Assembly (NCBI RefSeq): GCF_004028235.1
Contig: NZ_CP035037.1
Span: 2,046,001-2,110,000, forward strand
DNA: 64,000 nt
Reading direction: 5' to 3'
Source of the DNA: Leucobacter muris
GTDB taxonomy: Bacteria > Actinomycetota > Actinomycetes > Actinomycetales > Microbacteriaceae
This document shows, one piece after another, positions 15,546-25,305 of this stretch. A model generated the notes under the pieces. That model did no database searches and was not told where the DNA came from. It saw only the letters and a list, made by a program, of their open reading frames with translations. A program made the translations under genes and the position numbers. Each line of letters starts with the position of its first letter. Within the stretch, counting starts at the first letter, position 1.

Positions 15546-16478
15546 TCAGCCGGCGGAGGCCGGCCGCCCCTGCGCGATGTAGTCGTCGGTGGCGCGCCGC
15601 GGCACTACGACGACGGGCACCGGGGAGTGGCGCACGATCTTCACGGCGTGCGAGCCGAGCGATACGCGCGCGATCGGGCCGAGGCTGCTCGACCCGACGA
15701 GCAGCGCCTCGGCGCGCTTCCAATCCACGGCGCGCAGCGCCTCGCCCCAGTCGGCGCCGGCCCCGACGACCATCTCGATCGAGGCGGGCGCGGGATCGAG
15801 GCGCTCGATGTCGTCGAGGATCTCGTCGGCCTGCTCGCGGATGGTGGCCGACCACTCGGCGATGACGGCGTCCTCGGCGTCGAGTCCGATGGCGGCCGCG
15901 GCGAGCGCGCGGGGCCGGGCGAAGAACGCGGCGAGACGGATCCCGCATCCCGACTCGGCGGCGATCACCGCCGAGGCGAGGGCCAGCTCGGCCGAGGTCT
16001 CCGATCCGCTGTAGGCGGCGGTGATGCGCTCGAGCCGGGCGCCCGGCCCTGCCCCGAAGCCGCGCGGAGCGATCGCGACGGGCACGTGCGCGCTCTGCAG
16101 CAGCCCGGTGACGACGGAGCCGAGCGCGATCTCACCGTGCGGCCCCTCGTCCTTGGCCCCGACGACGAGGCGGATCGCGCGGTGCTGCTCGCACACCTCG
16201 AGCAGGCCGCGGCGGGAGCTCGAGGCGTCGTGCACGAGGTACTGCGCTGCGATGTCGGCGGGTACGAGGGCGCGGGCCTCGTCGAGGGCGGCGCGGGCCT
16301 GGTCCACCACGAAGCGGCGGTACTCGCCGTCGACGCCGAGCGAGCGTCCCGCGCCCCACCCCGCCGCGTTGACCGCGGCGACGACGAGCGGCTGCCCGTA
16401 CGAGCGGGCGAGCAGCACCGCGAGGTGCACTGCCGCGTGCGAGCAGTGCCCCGGGGCGACGCCGACGACGACGCTCAT
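15546..16478 (-). CDS. Universal stress protein with two Usp domains
   Basis: The protein has 310 aa, two tandem Usp folds. The first starts MSVVVGVAPGHCSHAAVHLA and ends near LVVGAKDEGPHGEIALGSV. The second starts near RITAAYSGSETSAELAL and ends with LVGSSSLGPIARVSLGSHAV and VPVVVVP. The G-x2-G-x9-G(S/T) ATP-binding pattern is recognisable in both (GAKDEGPHGEIALGSV; GSSSLGPIARVSLGS). The start ATG overlaps the permease stop (ATGA, 16475-16478), so it is coupled to amino-acid transport. Usp domains often sit with or on APC transporters and may modulate them. Confidence 0.87.
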   Translation of the reverse strand: MSVVVGVAPGHCSHAAVHLAVLLARSYGQPLVVAAVNAAGWGAGRSLGVDGEYRRFVVDQARAALDEARALVPADIAAQYLVHDASSSRRGLLEVCEQHRAIRLVVGAKDEGPHGEIALGSVVTGLLQSAHVPVAIAPRGFGAGPGARLERITAAYSGSETSAELALASAVIAAESGCGIRLAAFFARPRALAAAAIGLDAEDAVIAEWSATIREQADEILDDIERLDPAPASIEMVVGAGADWGEALRAVDWKRAEALLVGSSSLGPIARVSLGSHAVKIVRHSPVPVVVVPRRATDDYIAQGRPASAG

Positions 16479-18055
16479 CGCGCGCCTCCCCCGGAATCCG
16501 CGGAACCTCCGGCGAGGCCGGAGCCCGCGGATCCGTCGCCTGGGCCGCCGCGGCCCACCGCGGCCGCGTCGGCGTCGTCGATCTCGACGCCGTCGGCGCC
16601 CGACACCTCGCGGTAGCGGCCCGGGCCGACGAGCACGATGAGGCCCGTGTCGATGCGCTTGCCGAGCACCGAGTTCTTGCGGCCCGTGAAGGAGTACCAG
16701 ACGAGCACGAGCGCGGTCCACCCGGCGAACACGATGATGGTGATGGGGCGCAGGTCCTTGATGATCCAGAGGCAGCCGATGATCGACAGGATCGGCACCA
16801 CGGGGTAGAACGGCACCCGGAACTTGCGCTCGAGGTCGGGCTCGCGGCGGCGCAGCACGATCACGGCGATGGAGACGACGAGGAAGGCGGCGAGCGTGCC
16901 GATCGAGGTCATCTCGGCGAGGAAGTTGATGGGCAGCACCCCCGCGAGGATCGCCACGACGATCGACACGATGATGGTGTTCGCGACGGGGGTCATGGTG
17001 CGGGGGTTGACCTTCTGGAACACCTTGGGCGCCATGCCGTCGCGCGACATGGCGAACAGGATGCGGGTCTGCCCGTAGAGCACGACGAGGGTGACGCTGA
17101 AGATCGAGATCACGGCCCCGGCGGCGACGACGGTGCCGGGCCAGGAGGCGCCCACGATGTTCTCGAGGATCGCCGACAGGCCGGCGGCCTGCCCGTCGAA
17201 CTCGCCGGTGGCCTGCGCGCCGAGCGCGGTGAGCGCCACGGCCACGTAGACGCCGGTCACCACGACGAGGGCGGCGATGAGGGCGATGGGCAGGTTGCGG
17301 CGGGGGTTCTTCGCCTCGTCGCCGGCGGTGGCGACGGCGTCGAGCCCCACGAACGAGAAGAAGATGATGCCGGCGCCGGTCATCACGCCTGCGAAGCCGA
17401 AGGGCGCGAAGTCCGCGAAGTGGTCCGCGTTCCAACCCGTGATGCCCACGGCCACGAAGAACAGCAGCACCGCGATCTTGATGAGCACCATGATGGTGTT
17501 CGCCACGACCGAGTGCGTGGTGCCGCGGATGAGCAGCAGCATGCAGAGCCCGATGAGGATGATGGCGGGCAGGTTGATGATGCCCCCCTCCTCGGGGGCG
17601 TAGAGCAGGGCGTGCGGCAGCTCCATGCCGAAGAGGTTGTTGATGAGCTGGTTCACGTACTGCGACCAGCCCACGGCGACCGCGGCGGTCGAGACGCCGT
17701 ACTCGAGCAGCAGACAGGCGGCGACGCCCATGGCGGGCAGCTCGCCGAGGGTGCTGTAGGCGTAGGAGTACGACGATCCCGATACGGGCACGCTGCTCGC
17801 CAGCTCGGCGTAGCAGAGCACCGAGAGCCCGGCGACGAGACCCGCGATGATGAACGACCAGATCACGGCCGGGCCCGCGATCGGCACGGCCTCGGAGAGG
17901 ATGAAGAAGATGCCGGTGCCGATGGTGCCGCCGACGCCGATGAGCGTCAGCTGGAACAGGCCGATGCTGCGCTTCAGCGTGCTGCCGGTCTCACCGCCGT
18001 CGCGGGGCACGGGCTTCACTCGGAAGAGCTGCTGTCGCAGCGTCTGTGTGGACAT
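16475..18055 (-). CDS. APC family amino-acid permease (cationic amino acid/polyamine type)
   Basis: The 526-aa protein has about 12 membrane segments. The first holds GVGGTIGTGIFFILSEAV, the G-x-G-I-x-x-G motif of APC transporters that contacts substrate, followed by FSFVGLDAVATAGDEAKNP. The sequence most resembles the cationic amino acid transporter subgroup. The C-terminal 50 residues are Gly/Asp/Ser-rich and probably cytoplasmic. The ATG at 18055 is chosen because GGAGA lies 4 nt before it; an ATG at 18079 has a poorer site. Located between an Orn/Lys/Arg decarboxylase and a stress protein, it probably exchanges the amino acid and its amine or supplies substrate (inference). Confidence 0.88.
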   Translation of the reverse strand: MSTQTLRQQLFRVKPVPRDGGETGSTLKRSIGLFQLTLIGVGGTIGTGIFFILSEAVPIAGPAVIWSFIIAGLVAGLSVLCYAELASSVPVSGSSYSYAYSTLGELPAMGVAACLLLEYGVSTAAVAVGWSQYVNQLINNLFGMELPHALLYAPEEGGIINLPAIILIGLCMLLLIRGTTHSVVANTIMVLIKIAVLLFFVAVGITGWNADHFADFAPFGFAGVMTGAGIIFFSFVGLDAVATAGDEAKNPRRNLPIALIAALVVVTGVYVAVALTALGAQATGEFDGQAAGLSAILENIVGASWPGTVVAAGAVISIFSVTLVVLYGQTRILFAMSRDGMAPKVFQKVNPRTMTPVANTIIVSIVVAILAGVLPINFLAEMTSIGTLAAFLVVSIAVIVLRRREPDLERKFRVPFYPVVPILSIIGCLWIIKDLRPITIIVFAGWTALVLVWYSFTGRKNSVLGKRIDTGLIVLVGPGRYREVSGADGVEIDDADAAAVGRGGPGDGSAGSGLAGGSADSGGGAR

Positions 18056-18123
18056 TGATTCTCCAGACGTCTTCGTCATCTCGTTGCGGATCGGGGCCGG
18101 ACGGCCCGGTTATGGGGTCGAGT

Positions 18124-19710
18124 CTAGGCTGTGCGCGTCACGCGGAAACGGTGCACCGAAGCATCCACGGCGCCGCGCACGTAACCGGTGGGAGAGGCGG
18201 CGACGGCCTGCAGGAAGGCGACGGTCTCGGCCGTGATCTCCTCGCCGGGGATGAGGTTCGGGATGCCGGGCGGGTATGCGGCGAGGGTGTCGGCCGAGAC
18301 GCGGCCGACCGCCTCGGCGGCGGGCACGACCTCGGTCTGCGCGAAGAAGCCGTCGCGGGGCGGCATGCGGAGGGCTCCGGGCGCGGGCAGGGCGGGGAAG
18401 GATCCCGCGGCGGCGTGCGCCTCCCGCTCGACGGCGGCTGCCTCGGAGTCGACGGCCCGGGTCATGGCGCGGTGCACGAGTTCGCAGTCGGGCGTCTTGC
18501 CTGCGCCGATGACGGCGACGAGCGAGGTGGCGGTCGACATCTCGAAGTGGATGCCGTCGACGTCGATGAGCCGCTGCCGCAGCCAGTGGCCGCTCACACC
18601 GTTCGCCGAGACGTCGATCGGCACGCGCAGCAGGTCGGTGTGCACGATGTCGTCGAAGCGGTCGAAGCGGTCGCTCACGATGGAGAACCGCGGATCGTCG
18701 CGCAGCATCTGCCGGAAGCGGCGGGCGCCGGCGAGCGAGCGCCCGATCTGCGCCTCGCCGGTCATGAGCGCGTGACGGGCGATGTCGAGCGAGGCCCGCA
18801 GGATCGCGCTCGTGGAGGTCGAAGCGGTCATGGTGAAGGCGCGCTCGATGAGCGGTTCGAGGCGGTCGGCGAAGGGGCCGTGGCCGAGGTGCAGCATCGC
18901 CGACTGCGTGAGCGAACCGGCGAGCTTGTGCGTGCTCGACACGACGAGGTCGGCGCCGAGGCGCGCGGGCGATTCGGGCAGCTCGGGATGGAAGCCGAAG
19001 TGCGGGCCCCAGGCCCCGTCGACGATGAGCGGCGCGCCGTGGGCGTGGGCGACCTCGCTGAGCCCGCGCACGTCGGAGACCGAGCCGAAGTAGCTGGGCG
19101 AGATGACGTAGACGGCCGAAGCGGGCCGCCCCTCGCGCTCGGCTCGGGCGAGCGCCGCGTCGAGGGCTGCGGGCGAGACGCCGTGGGCCATGCCGTGCGT
19201 CTCGTCGACCGAGGGGAACACGAAGCTCGGGATGAGCCCGGCTGCGAGCACGCCGTCGCTGAAGCTCGAGTGCGCGCTGCGCTGCGACACGATGTGCTCG
19301 CCGAGGCCTCGCGCCGCGAGTGCGGCGGTGCGGTTGGCTTGCGAGGCGCCGTTGGTGAGGAACCAGGTGCGGCGGGCGCCCCACGCCTCGGCGGCGAGTT
19401 CGAAGGCGCGGTCGAGGGGCGAGTGCTCGCCGAGGTCGACGTCGTCGATGAGCATGGGGATGTCGAGCTGCAGCGTGCGCTCCCCCAGGAAGTCTGCGAG
19501 GCGGGTGCTGAGGCCGCGGTCGGTGCCGCCGTGCCCGGGCACCATGAGCTGCACGGGATCGCGCGAGATGTAGCGGTCGAGCGCGTCGGCGTACGGGGTC
19601 TCGGCGTGGCGGCGCAGCAGGGCCTCGCGCTCGTCGTCGCGTGGTCGCGCGGGCGCGGCGTCGAGGCTCTCGAGCGCGACGGGGTCGGCCGGGTCGGTGG
19701 CGTGGAGCAT
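18124..19710 (-). CDS. Orn/Lys/Arg decarboxylase-type PLP enzyme
   Basis: The 528-aa fold-type I PLP protein belongs to the Orn/Lys/Arg decarboxylase major domain family: MVPGHGGTDRGLS, FLTNGASQANRTAALA, SQRSAHSSFSDGVL, DGAWGPHFGFHPELP, and the PLP lysine in SSTHKLAGSLTQSA. The C-terminal decarboxylase domain carries YPPGIPNLIPGEEIT. It lacks the N-terminal wing of the large inducible decarboxylases. Substrate is arginine, lysine or ornithine (not decidable here). The start is uncertain: ATG 19710 is preceded by GGAGG with only 1-nt spacing. It is followed by an APC permease 68 bp downstream and is divergent from a LysR regulator, with paired dyads between them. Confidence 0.87.
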   Translation of the reverse strand: MLHATDPADPVALESLDAAPARPRDDEREALLRRHAETPYADALDRYISRDPVQLMVPGHGGTDRGLSTRLADFLGERTLQLDIPMLIDDVDLGEHSPLDRAFELAAEAWGARRTWFLTNGASQANRTAALAARGLGEHIVSQRSAHSSFSDGVLAAGLIPSFVFPSVDETHGMAHGVSPAALDAALARAEREGRPASAVYVISPSYFGSVSDVRGLSEVAHAHGAPLIVDGAWGPHFGFHPELPESPARLGADLVVSSTHKLAGSLTQSAMLHLGHGPFADRLEPLIERAFTMTASTSTSAILRASLDIARHALMTGEAQIGRSLAGARRFRQMLRDDPRFSIVSDRFDRFDDIVHTDLLRVPIDVSANGVSGHWLRQRLIDVDGIHFEMSTATSLVAVIGAGKTPDCELVHRAMTRAVDSEAAAVEREAHAAAGSFPALPAPGALRMPPRDGFFAQTEVVPAAEAVGRVSADTLAAYPPGIPNLIPGEEITAETVAFLQAVAASPTGYVRGAVDASVHRFRVTRTA

Positions 19711-19766
19711 CCCTCCATGGTGGGGGCGCGGATCGCGGCCGTGAATCCCCGATTCGTCTCGGAAGC

Positions 19767-19783
19767 CACATATCCCGTATGTG
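19767..19783. promoter_or_regulatory. Candidate LysR operator 1 (CACATA-N5-TATGTG)
   Basis: A perfect inverted repeat CACATA-TCCCG-TATGTG lies in the 122-bp gap between the decarboxylase and the divergent LysR gene. It contains the T-N11-A type spacing expected for LysR-family boxes. Confidence 0.6.
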
Positions 19784-19804
19784 AGCAACCTGCATCAAAC
19801 ATCG

Positions 19805-19826
19805 CACTGTCAGATATGGGATAGTG
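19805..19826. promoter_or_regulatory. Candidate LysR operator 2 overlapping the lysR -10 box
   Basis: CACTGTC-N8-GATAGTG is a 6/7 inverted repeat. It also contains ATATGGGATA, an inverted near-copy of TATCCCGTAT in operator 1. GATAGT (19820-19825) doubles as the -10 box seven bases before the LysR ATG, so binding would autorepress. Confidence 0.55.
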
Positions 19827-19832
19827 TGACGC

Positions 19833-20753
19833 ATGATCGATCTGCGTCAGCTCCAGGCTCTGCGGGCCGTGCACGCCGAGGGATCCGTCACCGGGGCTGC
19901 CCGCAGGCTCGGTTGGAGCCAGCCCACGGTCGACTACCACCTCAAGAACCTCGACCGCCTCGTCGGCGCCGCGGTGATCCAGCGCTCGGCGCGCGGCAGC
20001 TCGCTCACGCCCGTGGGCGTGCTGCTGCTCGACCGGGGCGAGGAGATCCTGACCCTCACCGATCGCGCGCTGCGCGACGCCCGCGATCTCACCCAGATGG
20101 GGCGCGTGCGGCTGCGCTTCGGCACCTTCCCCACGGCCGCCGCGAAGCTGCTGCCCTCGATCGTGGCGCAGGTGGGCGAGCTCGGGATCGAACTCGCCGC
20201 CGTGCTGGCCGAGGTGCAGCCGCTCATCGCCGATCTCAATCTCGGCGAGCTCGACGCCACCCTCGTCTACTCGGTGCCCGGCTACGAGCTGCCGTTCCGC
20301 TCCCACGTGGTGACCACGGAGGTGCATCGCGATCCGCTCATGCTCGCCCTGCCCGAGGGCCACCCGCTCGCGGTCGCCGCCCCGATCGACGTGCCCTCGC
20401 TGCTGTCGCTGCACGGCGAGCGCTGGCTGTTCGGCGCGACGGGCCACGACCCGATGGACTCGGTGGTGATCGACGCGTTCGCCGCGGCCGGGCACACGCT
20501 CGAAGTGGCGATCCGGTCGGACGACTTCCAGGTGATGCTGGGCATGATCGCGGCCCGCATGGTCATCGGGCTCGTGCCGAAGCTCGCGAGCGGCCCCACG
20601 CACCCCGGCGTCGTGCTGCGGCCGATCGACGACCCCGCCTTCGCCCGCTCGCTGCTGCTCGCCGCCCCCGTGGACGGGCCCCGCCGGCAGCCCTCGACGG
20701 CCGTGCGTCAGCTCGCGGCGGCGATCCGCGACTCCCTCACCGCACTCGAGTAG
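19833..20753 (+). CDS. LysR-family transcriptional regulator
   Basis: This 306-aa regulator has an N-terminal helix-turn-helix (MIDLRQLQALRAVHAEGSVT, then ARRLGWSQPTVDYHLKNLDR) and a two-lobed periplasmic-binding-like effector domain (about 95-300). The ATG lies seven bases after GATAGT, so its mRNA is probably leaderless. It is divergent from the decarboxylase-permease-Usp operon, the typical arrangement for a LysR activator of that operon; inducer could be the amino acid, the amine or acid stress (inference). Confidence 0.9.
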   Translation: MIDLRQLQALRAVHAEGSVTGAARRLGWSQPTVDYHLKNLDRLVGAAVIQRSARGSSLTPVGVLLLDRGEEILTLTDRALRDARDLTQMGRVRLRFGTFPTAAAKLLPSIVAQVGELGIELAAVLAEVQPLIADLNLGELDATLVYSVPGYELPFRSHVVTTEVHRDPLMLALPEGHPLAVAAPIDVPSLLSLHGERWLFGATGHDPMDSVVIDAFAAAGHTLEVAIRSDDFQVMLGMIAARMVIGLVPKLASGPTHPGVVLRPIDDPAFARSLLLAAPVDGPRRQPSTAVRQLAAAIRDSLTALE

Positions 20754-20763
20754 CGACGCGTCG

Positions 20764-21165
20764 CTACGCCCTGATGTCGCCGGGGCCGAACGCGTGCGGC
20801 AGCACCGCGTCGATGGTGAGCGCCCCCGCCACCGTCTCGAGCAGCATGCCGGGCGCGGCGTGCTCGGCGAGCAGCTGGCGGCAGCGGCCGCAGGGCATGA
20901 GCGTCGCCCCGTCGCCGTCGACGCACACGAAGGCGACGAGCCGGCCGCCCCCGCTCATGTGCAGTGCCGACACGAGCGAGCACTCGGCGCACAGCGTCAA
21001 GCCGTACGAGGCGTTCTCGACGTTGCAGCCCGACATGATGCGGCCGTCTTCGACGAGCGCCGCGGCCCCGACCCGGAAGCGGGAGTAGGGCGCGTAGGCG
21101 CGATCCAGCGCGGCGACGGCGGCGGCGCGCAGGGCCTCCCAGTCGATCACGGCCTCGGCGCTCAC
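20764..21165 (-). CDS. cdd: Cytidine deaminase
   Basis: This 133-aa enzyme deaminates cytidine and deoxycytidine to uridine and deoxyuridine in pyrimidine salvage. The zinc site is visible: CAEC (Cys ligand plus the proton-shuttle Glu) and PCGRCRQ (two Cys ligands). N-terminal AYAPYSRFRVGAAALV and GCNVENASYG bind substrate. The GTG start at 21165 overlaps the stop of the ppx-like gene (GTGA), so the two are coupled; an ATG-dependent start is not available upstream. It forms a minus-strand operon deoC, ppx-like, cdd. Confidence 0.93.
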   Translation of the reverse strand: MSAEAVIDWEALRAAAVAALDRAYAPYSRFRVGAAALVEDGRIMSGCNVENASYGLTLCAECSLVSALHMSGGGRLVAFVCVDGDGATLMPCGRCRQLLAEHAAPGMLLETVAGALTIDAVLPHAFGPGDIRA

Positions 21166-22130
21166 GCGGTCTCCGGATGCTCCCGTACCGGCTCGGCGCC
21201 CCGACCGTCGAGCGCGTCGATGTAGCGCAGCACGATGCCCTCGCGCAGCGCCCAGGGCGAGATGGTGAGCGTGTCGACGCCGAACACCTTCATCGCGGTG
21301 CGCAGCACCACCGCGCCCGCCATGATCTGATAGCCGCGCTCGGGGGTGATGCCGGGCAGGTACTCCCGCACCGAGCCGGGCATGTCGCGCAGCGTGGGCT
21401 CCCACTCTCGCAGGCCCACGTAGTGCAGCTGCGCCAGGTCGCCGGTCACCGGGTCGGCGGGCCCGCCCACCAGCCGCGCGAGCGAACGGACCGTCTTCGA
21501 GGTGCCCACCACGCGCTTCGGCCGAGGGCGGTCGGCGAAGACCTCGTCGCGCACCCGCGTGAACTCGGCGCGCGCGTGCGCCCGCAGCAGCGAGACCGAC
21601 TCGCGCGTCGGCGGGTCCTCGGGCAGGTAGTTGATGGTGGACCGGCCGGCCCCGAGCGGCAGCGACACCTGCACGTCGGGGTACTCGTCGGCGCCCTGCG
21701 CGATCTCGAACGAGCCGCCGCCGATGTCGAACAGCAGGATCTCGCCGGCCGACCACCCGAGCCAGCGGCGCACGGCGAGCATGGTGATGCGCGCCTCGTC
21801 CTCTCCCGAGAGCACCCGCAGGGCGACACCCGTCTCGCGGGCGATGCGTGCGAGCACCTGCTCGCCGTTGGCGGCCTCGCGGATCGCGCTCGTGGCGGTG
21901 GCGATCATGTCGTCGACGCCGATCTCCCGCACCGTGTCGGCGGCCTCGCGGATCGCGTCGATGATGCGGCGCACGCCCTCCTCGGAGATCGCGCCGTCGG
22001 CGTCGAGGTACCGCATCAGCCGCAGCACCGAGCGCTGCGAGTGGTACGGCGCGGGGCTCGCGCCAGGGTGGGCGTCGACCACCAGCAGGTGGACGGTGTT
22101 TGATCCGACGTCGATCACTCCGAGGCGCAT
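21162..22130 (-). CDS. Ppx/GppA phosphatase family protein
   Basis: This 322-aa protein has the ASKHA fold: MRLGVIDVGSNTVHLLVVD, ATSAIREAANGEQVL, and FDIGGGSFEIAQG, the phosphate-binding loop of exopolyphosphatases and guanosine pentaphosphate phosphohydrolases. It hydrolyses polyphosphate and/or pppGpp. The length corresponds to the short, single-module actinobacterial type without the C-terminal HD domain (as in mycobacterial Ppx1). It lies between deoC and cdd, overlapping cdd by 4 bp. Confidence 0.9.
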   Translation of the reverse strand: MRLGVIDVGSNTVHLLVVDAHPGASPAPYHSQRSVLRLMRYLDADGAISEEGVRRIIDAIREAADTVREIGVDDMIATATSAIREAANGEQVLARIARETGVALRVLSGEDEARITMLAVRRWLGWSAGEILLFDIGGGSFEIAQGADEYPDVQVSLPLGAGRSTINYLPEDPPTRESVSLLRAHARAEFTRVRDEVFADRPRPKRVVGTSKTVRSLARLVGGPADPVTGDLAQLHYVGLREWEPTLRDMPGSVREYLPGITPERGYQIMAGAVVLRTAMKVFGVDTLTISPWALREGIVLRYIDALDGRGAEPVREHPETA

Positions 22131-22139
22131 GGGGAGATT

Positions 22140-22892
22140 CTAGTAGGCGGCGCCCCGCGGCGCGGCGGCGTCCGCGGCACCCGTCGCCGAGCCGGCTGAG
22201 GCGGAGGAGCCCGGCTCCCCGCTCCAGCCGTCGAGGATCGCGCCCGTGCCGGAGACCCCGAAGCGGGTGGCGCCGGCGGCCCACAGCTCGCGCACGGCCG
22301 AGGCGGTGCGGATGCCGCCCGAGGCCTTCACGCCCAGGCGCCCGCCGACGGTCTCGGCCATGAGCAGCACGGCGTGCAGGCTGGCCCCGCCCGCCGGGTC
22401 GAAGCCCGTCGAGGTCTTCACGAAGTCGGCGCCGGCGGCCTCCGCCGCTCGGCAGGCGCCCGCGATCTCGTCGTCGGAGAGGGCGGCCGACTCGATGATC
22501 ACCTTCAGCACGCGGCCCGGGCACGCCTCCCGCACCGCACGGATCTCCGCCGCCACAGCCGCCCAGTCGCCCGTTCCGGCCCCCGCGGCGCGCACCAGCG
22601 CGCGGTTCGCCACCATGTCGATCTCATCGGCGCCGTCGGCCACCGCCCGGGCCGTCTCGGCCGCCTTGACCTCGGCGCGGTGCGCTCCGGAGGGGAAGCC
22701 CACGACCGTCACCACCTCGAGTTCGCCGCGATCCTGCGGGTCGAGGGGAAGCAGCGAGGGGCTGATGCAGACCCGCTGCACGCCGAGATCGCGCGCCGCC
22801 GCGAGGAAGGCCGAGAGCTCGTCGCGAGTGGTGCCGGGAGCGAGCAGGGTGTGGTCTGCGACGGACAGGAACTGCGTCTTCGAGAGGCTCAT
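22140..22892 (-). CDS. deoC: Deoxyribose-phosphate aldolase
   Basis: The 250-aa TIM-barrel enzyme splits 2-deoxyribose 5-phosphate into acetaldehyde and glyceraldehyde 3-phosphate. The Schiff-base lysine is in [11 protein letters not shown], the proton-relay lysine in [10 protein letters not shown], and DEIDMVAN holds the conserved Asp. With cdd in the same operon it completes deoxynucleoside catabolism. The ATG at 22892 sits 7 bases after TAGCCT and is also preceded by GGAAG. The C-terminal 30 residues are Ala/Ser/Gly-rich and probably disordered. Confidence 0.93.
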   Translation of the reverse strand: MSLSKTQFLSVADHTLLAPGTTRDELSAFLAAARDLGVQRVCISPSLLPLDPQDRGELEVVTVVGFPSGAHRAEVKAAETARAVADGADEIDMVANRALVRAAGAGTGDWAAVAAEIRAVREACPGRVLKVIIESAALSDDEIAGACRAAEAAGADFVKTSTGFDPAGGASLHAVLLMAETVGGRLGVKASGGIRTASAVRELWAAGATRFGVSGTGAILDGWSGEPGSSASAGSATGAADAAAPRGAAY

Positions 22893-22899
22893 GACTTCC

Positions 22900-22905
22900 A
22901 GGCTA
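22900..22905 (-). promoter_or_regulatory. -10 box for a leaderless or near-leaderless deoC transcript
   Basis: On the minus strand TAGCCT is followed by seven bases and then the deoC ATG. This matches the leaderless pattern TANNNT-N6/7-start seen repeatedly in the window. Confidence 0.4.
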
Positions 22906-22985
22906 GCCACTCGCAGGATTCACTGCTCGACGCACGTAGTATTACGGGTATCTGCATAACTTTCAGGGGAAAGGGCTGTTCCACG

Positions 22986-25305
22986 ATGAGCACACCCGTG
23001 TCCGTTTCCGGATCCACCGCGCGAGCCAGGGATCGACGGCTTCTCGGCCGCACCCCCGCGGCTGCGCTCTCGGGGCTTCTCGTTCTCGCGAGCCTCGGAG
23101 CTGGCGCGGCTCCGGCCCTCGCACAGCCGGGAGCGGGTGCCGCGTCGGTCGTGCGGCCCCACGTCGCACCGGATCAGCCGGAGAACCCCGCCGACTCCAC
23201 CACCCCGGCGGAGCCCTCGCTGCCCGCGCAGCTCGAAGAGGCGGTCGAGTCCGAGGCCTCGGCGACGGTCTCGGGCCACGCGGATCCGACGTCCCGCAGC
23301 GAGCGCGCCGAGCTCGCGAGCGGGGGCTCCCTCTGGATCCCATTCGCCGTGCCCACCGGCACGACCCCGCTGGAGTTCACCGCGCAGGTGGCGCTGCTCG
23401 CGGGCGACCCGGAGGCCCGGGTGCAGGTGAGCAGTGAGCGCCGCCACCTCGGCACGGTGTCACCCGCCGACGGCGAGATCCGTCTGGCCCTCAGCGGCGA
23501 GGACGTGATCGACGGCACCGTCAACCTCGTGTTCTCCCTGCCCTGGGACACCGGCCGCGTCTGCTGGGTCGCGAGCGAGACCGCGCAGCGCGAGCAGGGC
23601 ACCCGGATCGCCATCACGGACGCCTCACTCGACTACGCGGGCGAGGCGGCGCCCCCCCCCCGAGACCGTCGACACCTTCCTCTCGCCCTGGGTCGAGCGC
23701 GTCGACGTGGTCACGGGCGGCGATCCCGAACTGCTCGGGGCCGGCCTGAGCGCGGTCGCCGCAGCCGCCCACCGGCTCGGCAACGGCTCCTCGGTGTCGC
23801 TCGACGCCCCCGCGGCCGAAGAGGTCTCCCCCGTCGAGCAGCGCGTGATCGCGTTCGAGGCCGGCAACGGCCCGGCGGCCACGCGCATCGACGCCGACGA
23901 TCGAGGCGTGCCCCGTCTCATCGTCTCGGGCGCGCCCGAGGAGCTCGCCACCGCCGCCGCGGCGCTCGGCTCCGCCGGCCTGCCGCTCGCCTCCGCAGCG
24001 CAGACGGAGGGGCTCGCCTCCGCCGCCGCGACGCACCCCGACGACGCGCTCTCGCTCACCCTCGACGAGCTCGGCACGGCCTCCGTCTCGCTGCGCGGCT
24101 ACGGCGTCACCGACAGCTTCATCAGCGTGCCGCAGGACGCCTTCGGCGGGCCCGTCGACGGCTACACCCTCCACCTCACCGGGGCGGTCAGCACGATCGA
24201 GCCCGTCACCATCGCGTCGGCCGAGGTGCTCTGGAACGACGTGCTCGTCGACACGCTGCCGGTCGACGCCGCCGAACCGCCCATCGACCGCGAGATCGAG
24301 ATCCCCGCGTCGAGCGTGGAGGCTTCGAACGGCCTCGTCGTGCGGCTGACCGCCGTCGCCGCGGGCGGCGAGTGCATCGACGAGTCGCTGCTGCCGCAGG
24401 TGCGCCTCGATCTCGACACCCGCGCGAGCACCGTCACGGCCCATCGCGGCCAAGCGGCGCGTCCGGGCTTCGACCGGTTCCCCCAGACCCTCGGCGGCGC
24501 GCTCACGGTCGCCACGGGCTCGGACTCGCCGAGCACGGCCGAGGTGCAGGCGGCGGGATCGGTCGTCGCGGCGCTGCAGCGCGTCTCGAGCCGGCAACTC
24601 GCGATCACGGTCGACTCTGCGCAGCAGCTCATCGACTCCTCGCGGCCCGGCCTGCTCGTCGGCGCCACGGCCGAGCAGGCGAACGCGCTGCGCACTCCGC
24701 TGCGCCTCGACCGTTTCCGCACCCTCGCCCCGTCTGGCAGCACCGAGCTGACCGTCGCCGTGGATCAGCCCTACGCGGCCCTCATGGCGCTCGAGTCGGG
24801 CGACCGCGATCTGCTGGTCGTCGGCGGCTGGGCGCCCGAGGGGTCCGCCCCCGACGACCTGATCGCGAGCGTCACCGGCGACCTCGACGGCACCGACTGG
24901 TACTCGCTCTCGGGTGTGCTGCGCTTCCAGGCCGAGGGAGACGACGAGCCCGAACTGCTCGACATCAACGCCGTCGTGCCCCAGCAGGAGTACCGCGACG
25001 ACTACACGTGGCTCGCCTGGGCCGCAGCCGGTGCGCTCGTACTGCTGCTCGTGATCGTCGCGATCGCGGCCGCGTCTCGCCGTCGCCGTCTGGTCGCCAC
25101 CCGCCAGGTCGAGGCCGAGGCGGCCTCGGCGGCGAGCACGACGCAGGTCGGTGCCGCCGAGGAGGGCTCCGCCGGAACCCGCTCCGCCGCAGCCGTCGAT
25201 CCCGACGCCGTGGCAGCCGCGCCGACCGGCGATTCCGCCGTCGGCGCCGATGCGGCAGTCGACCCCGGCGCCGACGAGGCCGAGCGCCGCACCGACGGGT
25301 CGTGA
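22986..25305 (+). pseudogene. BcsB-like exopolysaccharide synthase accessory protein, frameshifted in a C10 run
   Basis: Two reading frames make one protein of about 772 aa. The first (22986 to about 23660) holds a signal peptide ending AAPALA and a BcsB-like beta domain; the second (from about 23662) continues through FPQTLGGALTVATG, repeated carbohydrate-binding-like domains, a membrane helix (WAAAGALVLLLVIVAIA) and a cytoplasmic tail. The break lies in a run of ten C at 23652-23661; removing one C restores A-A-P-P-P-E-T-V-D-T-F. BcsB-type proteins guide the nascent glycan across the envelope. The next gene starts at the stop (GTGA). The frameshift may be a sequencing error, phase variation or real decay. 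Confidence 0.75.
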
